Origin: Gammaproteobacteria bacterium
GTDB lineage: Bacteria > Pseudomonadota > Gammaproteobacteria > Pseudomonadales > Pseudohongiellaceae
Assembly (NCBI GenBank): GCA_030654835.1
Contig: JAURWS010000059.1
Span: forward strand, 1 to 50,882
Direction: 5' to 3'
DNA length: 50,882 nt
The stretch's first letter is position 1, and each line of letters starts with the position of its first letter. The notes beneath the pieces were generated by a model. That model did no database searches, was not told the DNA's origin, and was given only the letters and a program-made list of their open reading frames with translations. A program made the position numbers and the translations under genes. Of the stretch, positions 18,944 through 27,902 are shown one piece after another.

Positions 18944-19189
18944 ATCCTCCTAATGGCCGCTTCGCGCCCGACGAACGATAATAGTCATCGCACTCGTCAG
19001 GGGCCGTCTGTTTGCTAGCACTCATTAGCCGAAGGCAAATGAGCACATAGCCATTCCCTTTAACACCAACCATCACTAACAGCAAGTTAGTTGACGTCCG
19101 AGCTCGTCGAGCTCCTTGACGGCGTGGTAAGTTGCAATCCTGCAGTTGTGAAGTGACAGCACAATTGCATCCAAATTGAGGTGGTCAAT

Positions 19190-20371
19190 ATGAGTATTCG
19201 AAATATTCGCACGGCACAATCGTGCGCAACGGAGGCACGCCAGGCGGTAGAAGAATTTCATGCGGCGGTGGCTCAGCCGGAAATGGAGCTGGTGATTTTC
19301 TTCTGCTCCAGCGAATACGACCTTGATGTGCTGGCTGCGGAAATGAACCGTTTGTTTGCCGGGGTTCAAGTGGTGGGCTGCACCACGGCGGGAGAAATAG
19401 GGCCAGCCGGTTATCTTCAGCATAGCCTGTCGGGAGTTAGCTTCCCTGCGGGCAGTTGCACCGCCGTCAGCGGACTGCTGGATCACTTGAACCAGTTCGA
19501 CATTACCAAAGGGAATGGCTTTGCCCAAACCCTATTGCAGCGGCTGGAAAGCAAAGTCCCGGATGCAAGTCCGGATAGCAGCTTCGCGCTGTTGCTGATT
19601 GACGGTATGTCCGTGCGCGAGGAGCCAGTGGCACATGCGCTGCAATATGCGTTGGGCAAGATCACGCTGTTCGGCGGTTCTGCGGGCGACGATCTGAAAT
19701 TTACCAGAACCTATGTCTATAGCGATGGCCGCTTCCATTCAGATAGCGCCGCATTGATCCTGATCAACACGTCCTTGCCCTTCAAAATATTCAAGACCCA
19801 GCATTTTGTTTCCACAGACGAGCGGCTGGTGGTCACGGAAGCCGATCCCTCCGGGCGCATCGTCAGAGAGATTAACGGGCTGCCTGCCGCTGAAGAGTAC
19901 GCACGGCTGGTGGGCGTTGATGTGCGCGAACTTAACCCCATGCGTTTCGCCGCTTCGCCCGTCGTGGTAATGATAGATGGCACGGACTATGTGCGCTCCA
20001 TTCAGAAAACCAATCCAGACGGCAGCCTGACTTTCTTTTGCGCCATTGAGGAGGGGCTGGTTCTCAGGGTGGCGCATGGCGTGGATTTGGTAAAAAACCT
20101 GGAGCAGACTTTCGACAAGATACGGGCAGAAATCGGGCCGCCTCAACTCGTTCTCGGCTGCGATTGCATCCTGCGTAATCTGGAAATTTCCCAGAATGGC
20201 TTGAAAGAACGTGTCGAAGAAATTTTTCAACGCAACAACACCATTGGTTTCAGCAGTTATGGAGAACAATTCCACGGCGTACACGTCAATCAGACACTAA
20301 CCGGCTGCGCTATCGGAGCCGCCCCGGCGCCGGATGCCCAAGAAAAAAATACAGGTGCGCTCAATGCCTGA
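19190..20371 (+). CDS. FIST-domain sensory protein
   Basis: About 393 residues with the FIST N and C domains, an input module thought to bind small ligands such as amino acids. The N part shows VIFFCSSEYDLDVLAAEM, VVGCTTAGEIGPAGY and ITLFGGSAGDDLKF; the C part has VLGCDCILRNLE and IGFSSYGEQFHGVHVNQT. The ATG at 19190 has GAGG eight bases before it and is preferred over the GTG at 19181. Its 3' end overlaps the GGDEF gene (ATGCCTGA), so FIST probably supplies the signal and the next gene the cyclic-di-GMP output. Confidence 0.92.
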   Translation: MSIRNIRTAQSCATEARQAVEEFHAAVAQPEMELVIFFCSSEYDLDVLAAEMNRLFAGVQVVGCTTAGEIGPAGYLQHSLSGVSFPAGSCTAVSGLLDHLNQFDITKGNGFAQTLLQRLESKVPDASPDSSFALLLIDGMSVREEPVAHALQYALGKITLFGGSAGDDLKFTRTYVYSDGRFHSDSAALILINTSLPFKIFKTQHFVSTDERLVVTEADPSGRIVREINGLPAAEEYARLVGVDVRELNPMRFAASPVVVMIDGTDYVRSIQKTNPDGSLTFFCAIEEGLVLRVAHGVDLVKNLEQTFDKIRAEIGPPQLVLGCDCILRNLEISQNGLKERVEEIFQRNNTIGFSSYGEQFHGVHVNQTLTGCAIGAAPAPDAQEKNTGALNA

Positions 20372-21179
20372 CAAAACGGAACCAAACAAGCAGGCCTTGC
20401 AGACCGAGATTGTGCGCTTGAACAAAATCATCAAGGCGCTGATGAATCGCGCCGAACGCAACGCGAGCATTCAAGGGTCGGATTTCAACCTGTTCCATAC
20501 TGCGATTACCCTTGAAGATCAGGTGCGCCGCCGCACCGATGAACTCGAAGTGGCACTGCGTGAAAACGAGAAAATTACGCGCGCCTTGCGTGAAAGTGAA
20601 AATCAAATTCGCAGCTTTGCCTTCCATGACCCTTTGACGCAACTCGCCAATCGTCGCTTGTTAAGCGACCGCGTGGGACAAGCGATGACCGCCAGCAAAC
20701 GTAGCGGCTATTATGGCGCGGTGATATTCCTTGACCTGGATAACTTCAAACCGCTCAATGATATGCATGGGCATGAAGTGGGCGATTTGCTGTTGCTCGA
20801 AGTGGCGCACCGCCTCACCCGTTGTGTGCGTGAGATGGACACCGTCGCGCGTTTCGGAGGCGATGAGTTTGTGGTGTTGCTCGGCAACCTGGATATTGAT
20901 AAGGAACGATCTGTCACACAAGCGGGCATGGTCGCTGAAAAAATCCGCGCCACGTTGGCGGAGCCTTATTTTCTGACGCGCAAGCAAGGGGACAATGCTG
21001 ACGCTCCGGTGGAACATCATTGCACATCGAGCATTGGCGTGGTGTTATTCATCAATCACGAAGCCAGCCCGGAAGATATTCTCAAGTGGGCCGACATGGC
21101 GATGTATCAGGCAAAGGATAGCGGACGCAATCGGGTCATTTTTTTTGGAACGCCAAGCGACTCACCGCCAACAACATGA
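20364..21179 (+). CDS. GGDEF diguanylate cyclase
   Basis: About 271 residues. Residues 1-85 are helical and probably coiled-coil (RRRTDELEVALRENEKITR). A GGDEF domain follows with FHDPLTQLANRRLL, FLDLDNFKPLND and the intact catalytic motif RFGGDEFVVLL. It makes cyclic-di-GMP from GTP. There is no EAL domain and no membrane segment. The gene overlaps the FIST gene by 8 bases, indicating translational coupling; a frame that starts in an ATGA overlap at its end (21176) fades out within about 100 bases. Confidence 0.93.
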   Translation: MPDKTEPNKQALQTEIVRLNKIIKALMNRAERNASIQGSDFNLFHTAITLEDQVRRRTDELEVALRENEKITRALRESENQIRSFAFHDPLTQLANRRLLSDRVGQAMTASKRSGYYGAVIFLDLDNFKPLNDMHGHEVGDLLLLEVAHRLTRCVREMDTVARFGGDEFVVLLGNLDIDKERSVTQAGMVAEKIRATLAEPYFLTRKQGDNADAPVEHHCTSSIGVVLFINHEASPEDILKWADMAMYQAKDSGRNRVIFFGTPSDSPPTT

Positions 21180-21269
21180 ACTACCTGATGCAGATCCTTG
21201 CATTGCCCGAGCATGGCGAAGCGTTCCAAGTCGACAAGGAACATTGGACTTTGAATGATTTCATTGTCT

Positions 21270-21680
21270 CTACGACGCACGGCGCAAACCCCAGAGCGAC
21301 AAACCGACCGCCATTAAAGACGCGATGCCAACGCTTACGAGGAGCGCTTGTACCAGGATTTCCGCGATGTCACTGCCAACCAGGCCCGCTGATGCTACAG
21401 GCGTCATTTTGCCAGCGCCAAAGATAGCCCCTCCCAGGCAGCCGAGCCAATTGGCATAGCTTGAATAGAGCCACGACCACTTGAGCCATGTTCCTTGTAA
21501 AGTGGAGAGGCGAAAGTGTTGCCATATAGCACCCACCGCGAGAAGCAGGGCACCGCTGAGAACACCAATGGTGTGCGCGGAGAGCCCAAGCCTTGGCACG
21601 GCCATGGCCGGAATAAAAAGGCCGCCAAGAAGCGAGAGCAGGATGAGAAAAAAGGCGTGACGAAATAGACTTACGTTCAT
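21270..21680 (-). CDS. Hydroxylaminobenzene mutase (HabA/HabB)-like membrane protein
   Basis: A 136-residue four-helix membrane protein. The pattern GLFIPAMAVPRLGLSAHTIGV, then a second helix, then SSYANWLGCLGGAIFGAG with TPVASAGLVGSDIAE resembles HabA/HabB, which rearrange hydroxylaminobenzene to 2-aminophenol. Similar small membrane proteins occur in many bacteria without nitroarene metabolism, so the substrate here is open. No other nitroaromatic gene is seen nearby. Confidence 0.7.
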   Translation of the reverse strand: MNVSLFRHAFFLILLSLLGGLFIPAMAVPRLGLSAHTIGVLSGALLLAVGAIWQHFRLSTLQGTWLKWSWLYSSYANWLGCLGGAIFGAGKMTPVASAGLVGSDIAEILVQALLVSVGIASLMAVGLSLWGLRRAS

Positions 21681-21749
21681 GAATGTCTTCTAGTTTGCCG
21701 CAACAATTATTAAATCGACGAACATACATTTCTCTTTGGAATTTTGGCC

Positions 21750-24002
21750 CTAAATCTGGAACAGCTTGTTTATCTTGATGGCAAACCCCCGGTTACGCAG
21801 TTCCAGCCCGCTGGGGTGGCCGAATGGATCTGTATTGCGGTCGTCGCTGTATACCACGAAAAATTCACTGCCCGGCGCCCACTCCCAGCGAAAGCGGAAG
21901 TTCGTGCTGAACGAATTGGCATTTGAATCGTACTGTATGAGCCCTCCCAGGTACATGCGTGGAGAAAGTGTGTAGGTGACGCGAAAGCTCGACAGTTCAG
22001 TTCTGAAGTCGCCCTCCGGCAATTCTACCTTGTTGATAGAGTAACTCGGTTCCACGGATAGCTGCGGCGACAGTTCAATGCGTCCGCTACCAAAGCCGAT
22101 CGAAGTATTGGTCCCGCTCCAGAAATCTCCAATACGCAGCGACAGGACACCGCTAACCTGTCGCTGTGCACCAAAGTTATAGGATGCCTGGTAACTGGTG
22201 AAATCGTATTTGCCAGGGCGTAGAGTCACTCCCGTAGCGATTCGGAAAGGCCGGGTAAGCATCTCGAATTCATCACTGCTTGAAATGGTGAAGATATCGC
22301 TGGTTTCAAATTCAGTAGCAAAACTCAGACTGTGCTGGCGTGACTCAAGTTCGTCCGTGGTGGCTGACCAGTAAGACTGAGTATTGGCTTCGAGATTGAA
22401 GCGTCGAATCCAGTCGATGGAGGTCGGTCGCGGGCTGTAGCGTGCGCCGCCGGAGAACTGCTTGAAATTATTGCGACGCTTGAAACCTATTTCCGGGTTG
22501 AAGTTGTTCTCCACCACCAGATAACCACTGTTAAGTCCGTAAAGGTCGCTGTCGTAAGCCAGATTCGTCATATAACTCTGGTTATCACCGTTCAAACCCG
22601 GACTGTCGGTCTTGGCCAGATAAGTATCGAGGGAAAAGTCTTCAAGAAAATCGAAGGCGCCGTCGACGGCATACAACTGGCTGGATCCCTGGCCAACCAG
22701 CGATTCGGATCTGTCCGTGAGCATGACTCCAACCGTGCTGCGACTGAAGATATCCCGCTTTACCCGCAGCACGGAAAACCCGGTGGATTCCAACGTGGCG
22801 AAATCATCGGCGTCAGTATTGATCGTGAGGGCGCCGATTTCGTAATTACCGATCTTGCCGGTCAGTCTGGCTCCAACTTCAATAGGCACTATCTGCCCTT
22901 GTTCCAGCCCGATTCTGCGGCTGAAGAACATGGTGGGCACTTCCAGTCCGCGTGCCTGGGTAAAGTCAAAGTTTCCGCGTCCTTCCAGAAAGAACTCGCG
23001 CTTCTCAGGGAAGAACTGGTTGAAACGGGTCAGGTTGACCTGGCGTTCGTCCACCTCGACCTGGGCAAAATCGGTGTTATAGGTAAAGTCGGCAGTCAGA
23101 TTATTGGTGATGCCGAATTTGACGTCGACACCCGCTTCGCCTTTTGCCTCGTTATTGATTCGTGGCGTTGATTCCCGATTGGTAGTGACGTTGCCGAGGC
23201 CATAAGGTTTGACTTCAAGATTGAAATTTCGCGCGGGAACCTGAAGATTCTCCAAAGTGCCAGCCTCGGAAATTCTCCACATGCCAGATACCAGGCTGTT
23301 ACCTCTGGCCGCCGCGATCGGTACTTCGGTCAGGTAGGATGCTTCGTTGAAACGCCGGATGATGCGTCGGAGCTGCAATCCCCAGACTTGTTCCACACCC
23401 GGCTCATAGCGCAGCGAGCGAAACGGTATTTCCATCTCCACCGTCCAGCCACCATCAAATCGCCCCACGCGGGAATCCCACACAACGTTCCAGTCGAAAT
23501 TGACGCCGCGACCACCATCGCCTTCGTTGGTGATGGCGAAGTCGGAAAAGCCGCCAATGGGTGTCACCAGGAACGCGGAACCGTTGCGCCGGTCCAGATA
23601 GGTATCCAACAACACCGAAAACGAATCATTGGTACGCAGCTGTATGGTATCGCGCCGCATTTCATTGGCGATCCAATCACTCTCTGGAACAGATTCATAT
23701 ATACGTGCCGCGACATACAGATTGTCATCGTCAAAGTAAATCCACGCCTCGGTTTTCTCGCTGGCAGGGGAACCTGCATTGGGTATCTGCTGAATGAAAT
23801 TGCTCAACGGAGCAATCTGCGTATAGATCGCCTCATCGAGATTGCCGTCGATGCGAACCTCATCGTCGTAGCGCGTCGCGTTGACGAAGGTATTGCCTTC
23901 AGCGTCACGCCTGACGACGATATCCTGGGCAACAACGATGGAGCAGAGCAATGACGAAAGCAGGAGGCAAATCTGACGCGCGATATTATTATATTTTTTC
24001 AT
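21750..24002 (-). CDS. DUF5916 outer-membrane protein with CBM9-like N-terminal domain
   Basis: A 750-residue secreted protein. A signal peptide ends near residue 25 (IVVAQ). Residues about 45-235 form a carbohydrate-binding family 9-like beta sandwich (DEVRIDGNLDEAIYTQIAPL, EAWIYFDDDNLYVAARIYE, WTVEMEIPFRSLRY). The rest is the DUF5916 beta barrel with alternating aromatic strands (FFPEKREFFLEG near residue 335). These proteins are predicted outer-membrane barrels that often accompany TonB receptors and hydrolases. It is the last gene of the run 27286 to 21750. Confidence 0.9.
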   Translation of the reverse strand: MKKYNNIARQICLLLSSLLCSIVVAQDIVVRRDAEGNTFVNATRYDDEVRIDGNLDEAIYTQIAPLSNFIQQIPNAGSPASEKTEAWIYFDDDNLYVAARIYESVPESDWIANEMRRDTIQLRTNDSFSVLLDTYLDRRNGSAFLVTPIGGFSDFAITNEGDGGRGVNFDWNVVWDSRVGRFDGGWTVEMEIPFRSLRYEPGVEQVWGLQLRRIIRRFNEASYLTEVPIAAARGNSLVSGMWRISEAGTLENLQVPARNFNLEVKPYGLGNVTTNRESTPRINNEAKGEAGVDVKFGITNNLTADFTYNTDFAQVEVDERQVNLTRFNQFFPEKREFFLEGRGNFDFTQARGLEVPTMFFSRRIGLEQGQIVPIEVGARLTGKIGNYEIGALTINTDADDFATLESTGFSVLRVKRDIFSRSTVGVMLTDRSESLVGQGSSQLYAVDGAFDFLEDFSLDTYLAKTDSPGLNGDNQSYMTNLAYDSDLYGLNSGYLVVENNFNPEIGFKRRNNFKQFSGGARYSPRPTSIDWIRRFNLEANTQSYWSATTDELESRQHSLSFATEFETSDIFTISSSDEFEMLTRPFRIATGVTLRPGKYDFTSYQASYNFGAQRQVSGVLSLRIGDFWSGTNTSIGFGSGRIELSPQLSVEPSYSINKVELPEGDFRTELSSFRVTYTLSPRMYLGGLIQYDSNANSFSTNFRFRWEWAPGSEFFVVYSDDRNTDPFGHPSGLELRNRGFAIKINKLFQI

Positions 24003-24071
24003 CAGGTGATCCTGTAGTAGCAGATAGTGGCAGGCAATGAGGGTGAATTTGCGGGTGATTAGAGTACCTGC

Positions 24072-25130
24072 TTAAAGAAAGTCAATTTTCGCCAGCGCAA
24101 TGCCGCTCTCGCCGCCGACTGCGTACAACAGGTAGATATCATCGCCTTCGACGTAAATGGCCGGGTCCCGCAATTGATTGACCACGCCATAGGCGGTGCT
24201 GCGTACAGACGGCTCCAAGGGCGCATTCGCCCCTTCCCAGTCGAATTCGGGTTGCAGCACGATTCTTTCACCGACATTGCGCCACTGCTGCCAGTCGCCG
24301 CTAATATCTATCGTGCTCACCATAATGCTCTCTGGCACATCGCCAACCCGGGTCCAGAATACGTACAGGGTATTTCCCCGCTTCAGTAATGCCGCATGAC
24401 GCATGTTAGATGCAAACAACAATGGGCCCGTCTCGAAATCAGTCATTCCATCTTTGGAGCGATAGAACTGACCAGGCATGGACATCACATAAGTCATACC
24501 ATCATGCTCAAACGCGCGCATATAAGTGCGGCCGAGATTCTGGGGCTGCGCATCGAAGTGGATACCATCGCTTGATGTCGCCACCCGGGAATGTTGTCTG
24601 CCAATGTCAGCGAGACCATGGTAGTACATGATGAAGCGTCGATTGACGTTATCGATGTGCACATCGGGCGAGGCAATATGAGGGGATGTCAACTCCGTGC
24701 GCAAATCATGGGCGTATTTGACACCACTCGTCCGCCGCTCGGCTTCAAGCTCGCGCACACGTTCGTCGGAAACCGTCGGTGGAGCTGTGAGAAAATGCGA
24801 TTCCGCGAGCTGCAACGAACCGGGCTCGTAAATCTGCCACGGACCAGTCAGCGCATCCGCATAGGCGAGACGAATATAGTCGCCCTTGTGGTCGGCGAAA
24901 TACAAATAGTACTTGCCCAGCGGGTTCGCCAGCCACTCAGATACCTTCACCACCGTGGGCCCCTGGATATTGACCCCGATGCTGGGATGTATGCCCGGCG
25001 CGATAATCGGTTTGTCCAGCAAGCGTGTCACCCGCACCTTGTCGAGGTCGGGAATTTGCGCAAGAGCTGGCAGACCAGGAATGATCCAGGTAAATACCAG
25101 CAACAGCGATAACAATAACCGGTGCGTCAC
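24072..25130 (-). CDS. Secreted five-bladed beta-propeller, glycoside hydrolase family 43-like
   Basis: A 352-residue protein with a signal peptide (cleavage near GLPALAQ, residue 25). The body shows repeated short blades typical of GH43/GH32-type propellers: GKYYLYFADHKGDYIRLAYAD in parts, SPDVHIDNVNRRFIMYYHG, SRVATSSDGIHF, and a final RDPAIYVEGDDIYLLYAVGGE. The Asp residues in SPDVHID and RDPAIY are plausible active-site positions, but the specificity cannot be read. The GTG start shares its last base pattern TAGTG with the receptor stop, so translation is coupled to the TonB receptor. Confidence 0.78.
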   Translation of the reverse strand: MTHRLLLSLLLVFTWIIPGLPALAQIPDLDKVRVTRLLDKPIIAPGIHPSIGVNIQGPTVVKVSEWLANPLGKYYLYFADHKGDYIRLAYADALTGPWQIYEPGSLQLAESHFLTAPPTVSDERVRELEAERRTSGVKYAHDLRTELTSPHIASPDVHIDNVNRRFIMYYHGLADIGRQHSRVATSSDGIHFDAQPQNLGRTYMRAFEHDGMTYVMSMPGQFYRSKDGMTDFETGPLLFASNMRHAALLKRGNTLYVFWTRVGDVPESIMVSTIDISGDWQQWRNVGERIVLQPEFDWEGANAPLEPSVRSTAYGVVNQLRDPAIYVEGDDIYLLYAVGGESGIALAKIDFL

Positions 25131-27286
25131 TAGAACGTTCCCCTCACCTTGAACGCTACCTGCGCGCCAGTGGTGGAGCAGTTGTTTTCAATTTCCTTGA
25201 TGATACCGTCACGCAGGTAACCGTCATAGCGTCGGCGCAATGCACAGGCTTCGAAATCGGCCAGATTGCCGCCTTCAAGTCGATAGGTGAGTCCGGCAAA
25301 ACCTACCATTTCCACAAAGGCACTGAGGTTGGTGGGAATAATCCAGGTGTAGCGGCTGTCGTTCTCGTAGATGTAGCGGCCATCGTGGGCGCGGGCGTTG
25401 TAAGTAACGCCATAGCTCAGGTTGTAGGCGGGCAGGTCGTGTCTGTAAGTTACACGCAGGCTACCACGGTCATAGGGCGGGAAGCGATGTGAGTAAGGCA
25501 CGAATGGGTCGTCTTCAAACTTGGCAGCCTGCATGGTGAGTGCGGCAGTTACCAGCGCTTGCGGCAAACCGAGGAACCCCAGCCGCAGGCTGGCGTTGCT
25601 GATCAGGCCATAAGCCACGGCCGGGCCGATGTTGCCGTTGGTGGACTGCAGATTTTTGATGGATTGCGAGATGTCGATCTTGCCGATCTTGTTGTCGAAA
25701 TCGTAGTAGAAGAACCGGGTATTGAGCGTGCCGGCGTCGCTTGGCAGACGGTAGTCCAAACTCAGCTCGGCGCGGATGCTTTCCTCCGGCTCCAGGGTCG
25801 GATTACCCGCTACTGTGTCCCGGTCAATGTCGCGTTCATCGATCGTCCGCGAGAAGTCCGCAAAGGTCAGTTGCGAGACGAAGCGTTCCAGAGTGCCACG
25901 CACCTGCAGCGTGCTGCTCAGGTCGTAGCGCACGTCCACCTTCGGTTTGACGAAACTGAAATCACGCTTGTTGTTCACATCGCCGGACTGCGAGATCTCC
26001 GAGAACTCTGCCACCAGTGTGCTTTCCAGCGTCATGCGCGGATTGATCTGCCAGGTGTGGACCGCGAAAGGTTCGTAGCGGATTTCTTCGACCGTCCCGA
26101 ATGCATTGGGCAGCACCAGTGGCGTCAGGCCCCCGTATTCGGCCACGCCCGGGGCGCCAGTGCGCACACCTTGGCGAAGGCCGGAATCCTGAGTAGTCAG
26201 GGCGCGCTCGACGCCCAGCTCCACTCCCTGACCACCTGTCAGATTGAAGGTATAGGAGCCACGCACGATCTTTTCCTGATACACGCTGCTGGTGTCCAGA
26301 AACAGATTCTTGATGCCCGCATCTGCGGGCGAGGTGGCTCGGTAGCGCTCGCGCGTGGACTGATTGTCACGCTCGTTCACGATGAACAGCCCCTTCAGGC
26401 GACTGCCGCTGGCATAGCGGTGCTCGTAATCGCCCCCGATCTCCCAGTTTCTGGCGGTGGCCGGAATGGTCTCGCGTTCGTAATAGGTGTTGACTGGCCT
26501 GGCGCGCTGATCGACATAAGTGCGCAGCAGTTTCACGGGCGGGTCCTGCTCGCCATAGAGCGCATTGAAGGTGATGCGGTCATTCGGCGTCAGGGCATAG
26601 GCCAGCGTGGAATTGAAGGTGTAATTGGTCTGATCGCGGTAGCGATCGGCGTCGATGGTCTCGTTGGGCGAGAAGTCGCCCAGGATGCTGGTCTCGAAAC
26701 TCCTCTGATGCTCGTAGGCACTGGCGGCCTGACCGCTGAACAGATAGTTCAGGCGCCCGCGCTGCCCGCTCAGCGAGAGCGAACCGCCAGGGTTCAGGGT
26801 GCTGTCGCTGTACTGCGTGACATTGATCTCGCTCGACAGGCTGCTGGTGGGCAGCGCTTCCAGCAGGACGATATTGACGATCTGGTTGCCGTTCTGCACA
26901 TCCAGATCGCTGGACGAGCCACGGATGATTTCGATGCGCGCGACCTGACTGGCAGGGATGCGAGCAAGCTGGCTGCGGGCCTCGTTGGCCTTGCCGGCCA
27001 TGCGCTTGCCATCGATCAGAATCTGCGACGTTGCCCCCAGGCCACGGTTGCCATCGCTGGAAACAGACGAGACGTTGGTGGCCTGCAGAATCATCTCGAT
27101 GCCCGGTACGCGGTCGAGCATGTCATTCACGGTCAGTGCGCCGGACCCCTGAAAGAACTCGGCGCCGTAGGTCGCGGTGGAATCCGCCTCCGGCGTCTGC
27201 GCCAGTGCCGTGGAGATGGTAGTGGAGATGGCAGTGGTGAGGCAGAATGCAGTGGTCAATCGATGCAAATTGGTGGCGCGGCGCAT
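25130..27286 (-). CDS. TonB-dependent receptor
   Basis: A 718-residue outer-membrane transporter. Signal peptide to about residue 29 (STALAQ), then a plug domain (MLDRVPGIEMILQA, LGATSQILIDGKRMAGKA, QVARIEIIRGSSSDLDVQNG) and a 22-strand-type barrel ending in a terminal Phe (FKVRGTF), as usual for outer-membrane proteins. It takes up a large ligand with energy from TonB-ExbBD. The following propeller and DUF5916 genes suggest a carbohydrate or complex organic ligand rather than a siderophore. No TonB box was identified with confidence. The gene is divergent from a MarR regulator. Confidence 0.93.
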   Translation of the reverse strand: MRRATNLHRLTTAFCLTTAISTTISTALAQTPEADSTATYGAEFFQGSGALTVNDMLDRVPGIEMILQATNVSSVSSDGNRGLGATSQILIDGKRMAGKANEARSQLARIPASQVARIEIIRGSSSDLDVQNGNQIVNIVLLEALPTSSLSSEINVTQYSDSTLNPGGSLSLSGQRGRLNYLFSGQAASAYEHQRSFETSILGDFSPNETIDADRYRDQTNYTFNSTLAYALTPNDRITFNALYGEQDPPVKLLRTYVDQRARPVNTYYERETIPATARNWEIGGDYEHRYASGSRLKGLFIVNERDNQSTRERYRATSPADAGIKNLFLDTSSVYQEKIVRGSYTFNLTGGQGVELGVERALTTQDSGLRQGVRTGAPGVAEYGGLTPLVLPNAFGTVEEIRYEPFAVHTWQINPRMTLESTLVAEFSEISQSGDVNNKRDFSFVKPKVDVRYDLSSTLQVRGTLERFVSQLTFADFSRTIDERDIDRDTVAGNPTLEPEESIRAELSLDYRLPSDAGTLNTRFFYYDFDNKIGKIDISQSIKNLQSTNGNIGPAVAYGLISNASLRLGFLGLPQALVTAALTMQAAKFEDDPFVPYSHRFPPYDRGSLRVTYRHDLPAYNLSYGVTYNARAHDGRYIYENDSRYTWIIPTNLSAFVEMVGFAGLTYRLEGGNLADFEACALRRRYDGYLRDGIIKEIENNCSTTGAQVAFKVRGTF

Positions 27287-27344
27287 GGGGCTCCTGAAAA
27301 GCTGGTGTTTTTATTAGCCGCTAAGTTACAGTGAGCTCCCCATA

Positions 27345-27358
27345 CGTGTATATACACG
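27345..27358. promoter_or_regulatory. Perfect palindrome CGTGTATATACACG, candidate MarR operator
   Basis: A 14-base perfect palindrome lies in the divergent gap, 58 bases from the receptor start and 40 bases from the MarR start. MarR dimers bind such AT-centred palindromes to repress divergent promoters. The link is inferred from symmetry and position. Confidence 0.6.
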
Positions 27359-27398
27359 ACATGTGTTTTTTTGTTACTACACTAGAGGCCCTTTTGAA

Positions 27399-27866
27399 AT
27401 GAAGGCTGACAAGCTCACATCCGCGCAGGACGCTGAATTCACGCCAATGGACAACCCTTGCAATCTGTTTTACCTGCGCCGCGCCGCTCGCGCTGTCAGC
27501 AAACAGTACGGCGCGGCCATGAAGGACAGTGACGTGCAGGCCACTCAGTTCAGCGTGCTGTTCATCCTGAGCAAGTCAGGCGCCTTGTCGATTACCGACC
27601 TGGCGAACAAGATGGGGTTGGACAGAACCTCAATGAGCCGCAATCTCACGCCGCTGCAATCCCACGGGTATATTTCAGTCAGTGACGAAGGCATGACGCG
27701 TGCGCGGGAAGTCACCATTACCGAGGCTGGCAATAAAGCCTTGCAAGACCTGATGCCAATGTGGAGGAAGGCCCAGGCCGAGTTTGCGGAGCACCTGGGC
27801 GTAGCCGACACGGCTCTTTTGATAGAACTGCTGCGGCGGGTGGCCACGATCGGAACGAAGGATTGA
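27399..27866 (+). CDS. MarR-family transcriptional regulator
   Basis: A 155-residue winged helix-turn-helix regulator. The recognition region is ALSITDLANKMGLDRTSMSRNLTPLQSHGYI, followed by the wing (SDEGMTRAREVTITEAG) and a C-terminal dimerisation helix. The ATG at 27399 is preferred over codons from 27363, which overlap the promoter region and do not match the family. It is divergent from the TonB receptor operon and probably represses it through the palindrome at 27345; the effector is unknown. Confidence 0.9.
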   Translation: MKADKLTSAQDAEFTPMDNPCNLFYLRRAARAVSKQYGAAMKDSDVQATQFSVLFILSKSGALSITDLANKMGLDRTSMSRNLTPLQSHGYISVSDEGMTRAREVTITEAGNKALQDLMPMWRKAQAEFAEHLGVADTALLIELLRRVATIGTKD

Positions 27867-27902
27867 TGAGTTGATTTGTCAGCAGTAGAGGCGTGCAAGA
27901 GC

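Noticed and set aside
19100-19114. GAGCTCG-T-CGAGCTC inverted repeat before the FIST gene
   Set aside because: A possible operator, but there is no regulator gene nearby and no second copy, so it was not called.
21176-21427. 83-codon frame with an ATGA overlap after the GGDEF gene
   Set aside because: The start looks like a coupled gene, but from about 21270 the frame is antisense of the HabA-like gene. At most a relic of some 30 codons.
25559-27334. 591-codon open frame on the plus strand
   Set aside because: Exact antisense of the TonB receptor gene; the open frame follows from its codon bias, and the translation matches no family.
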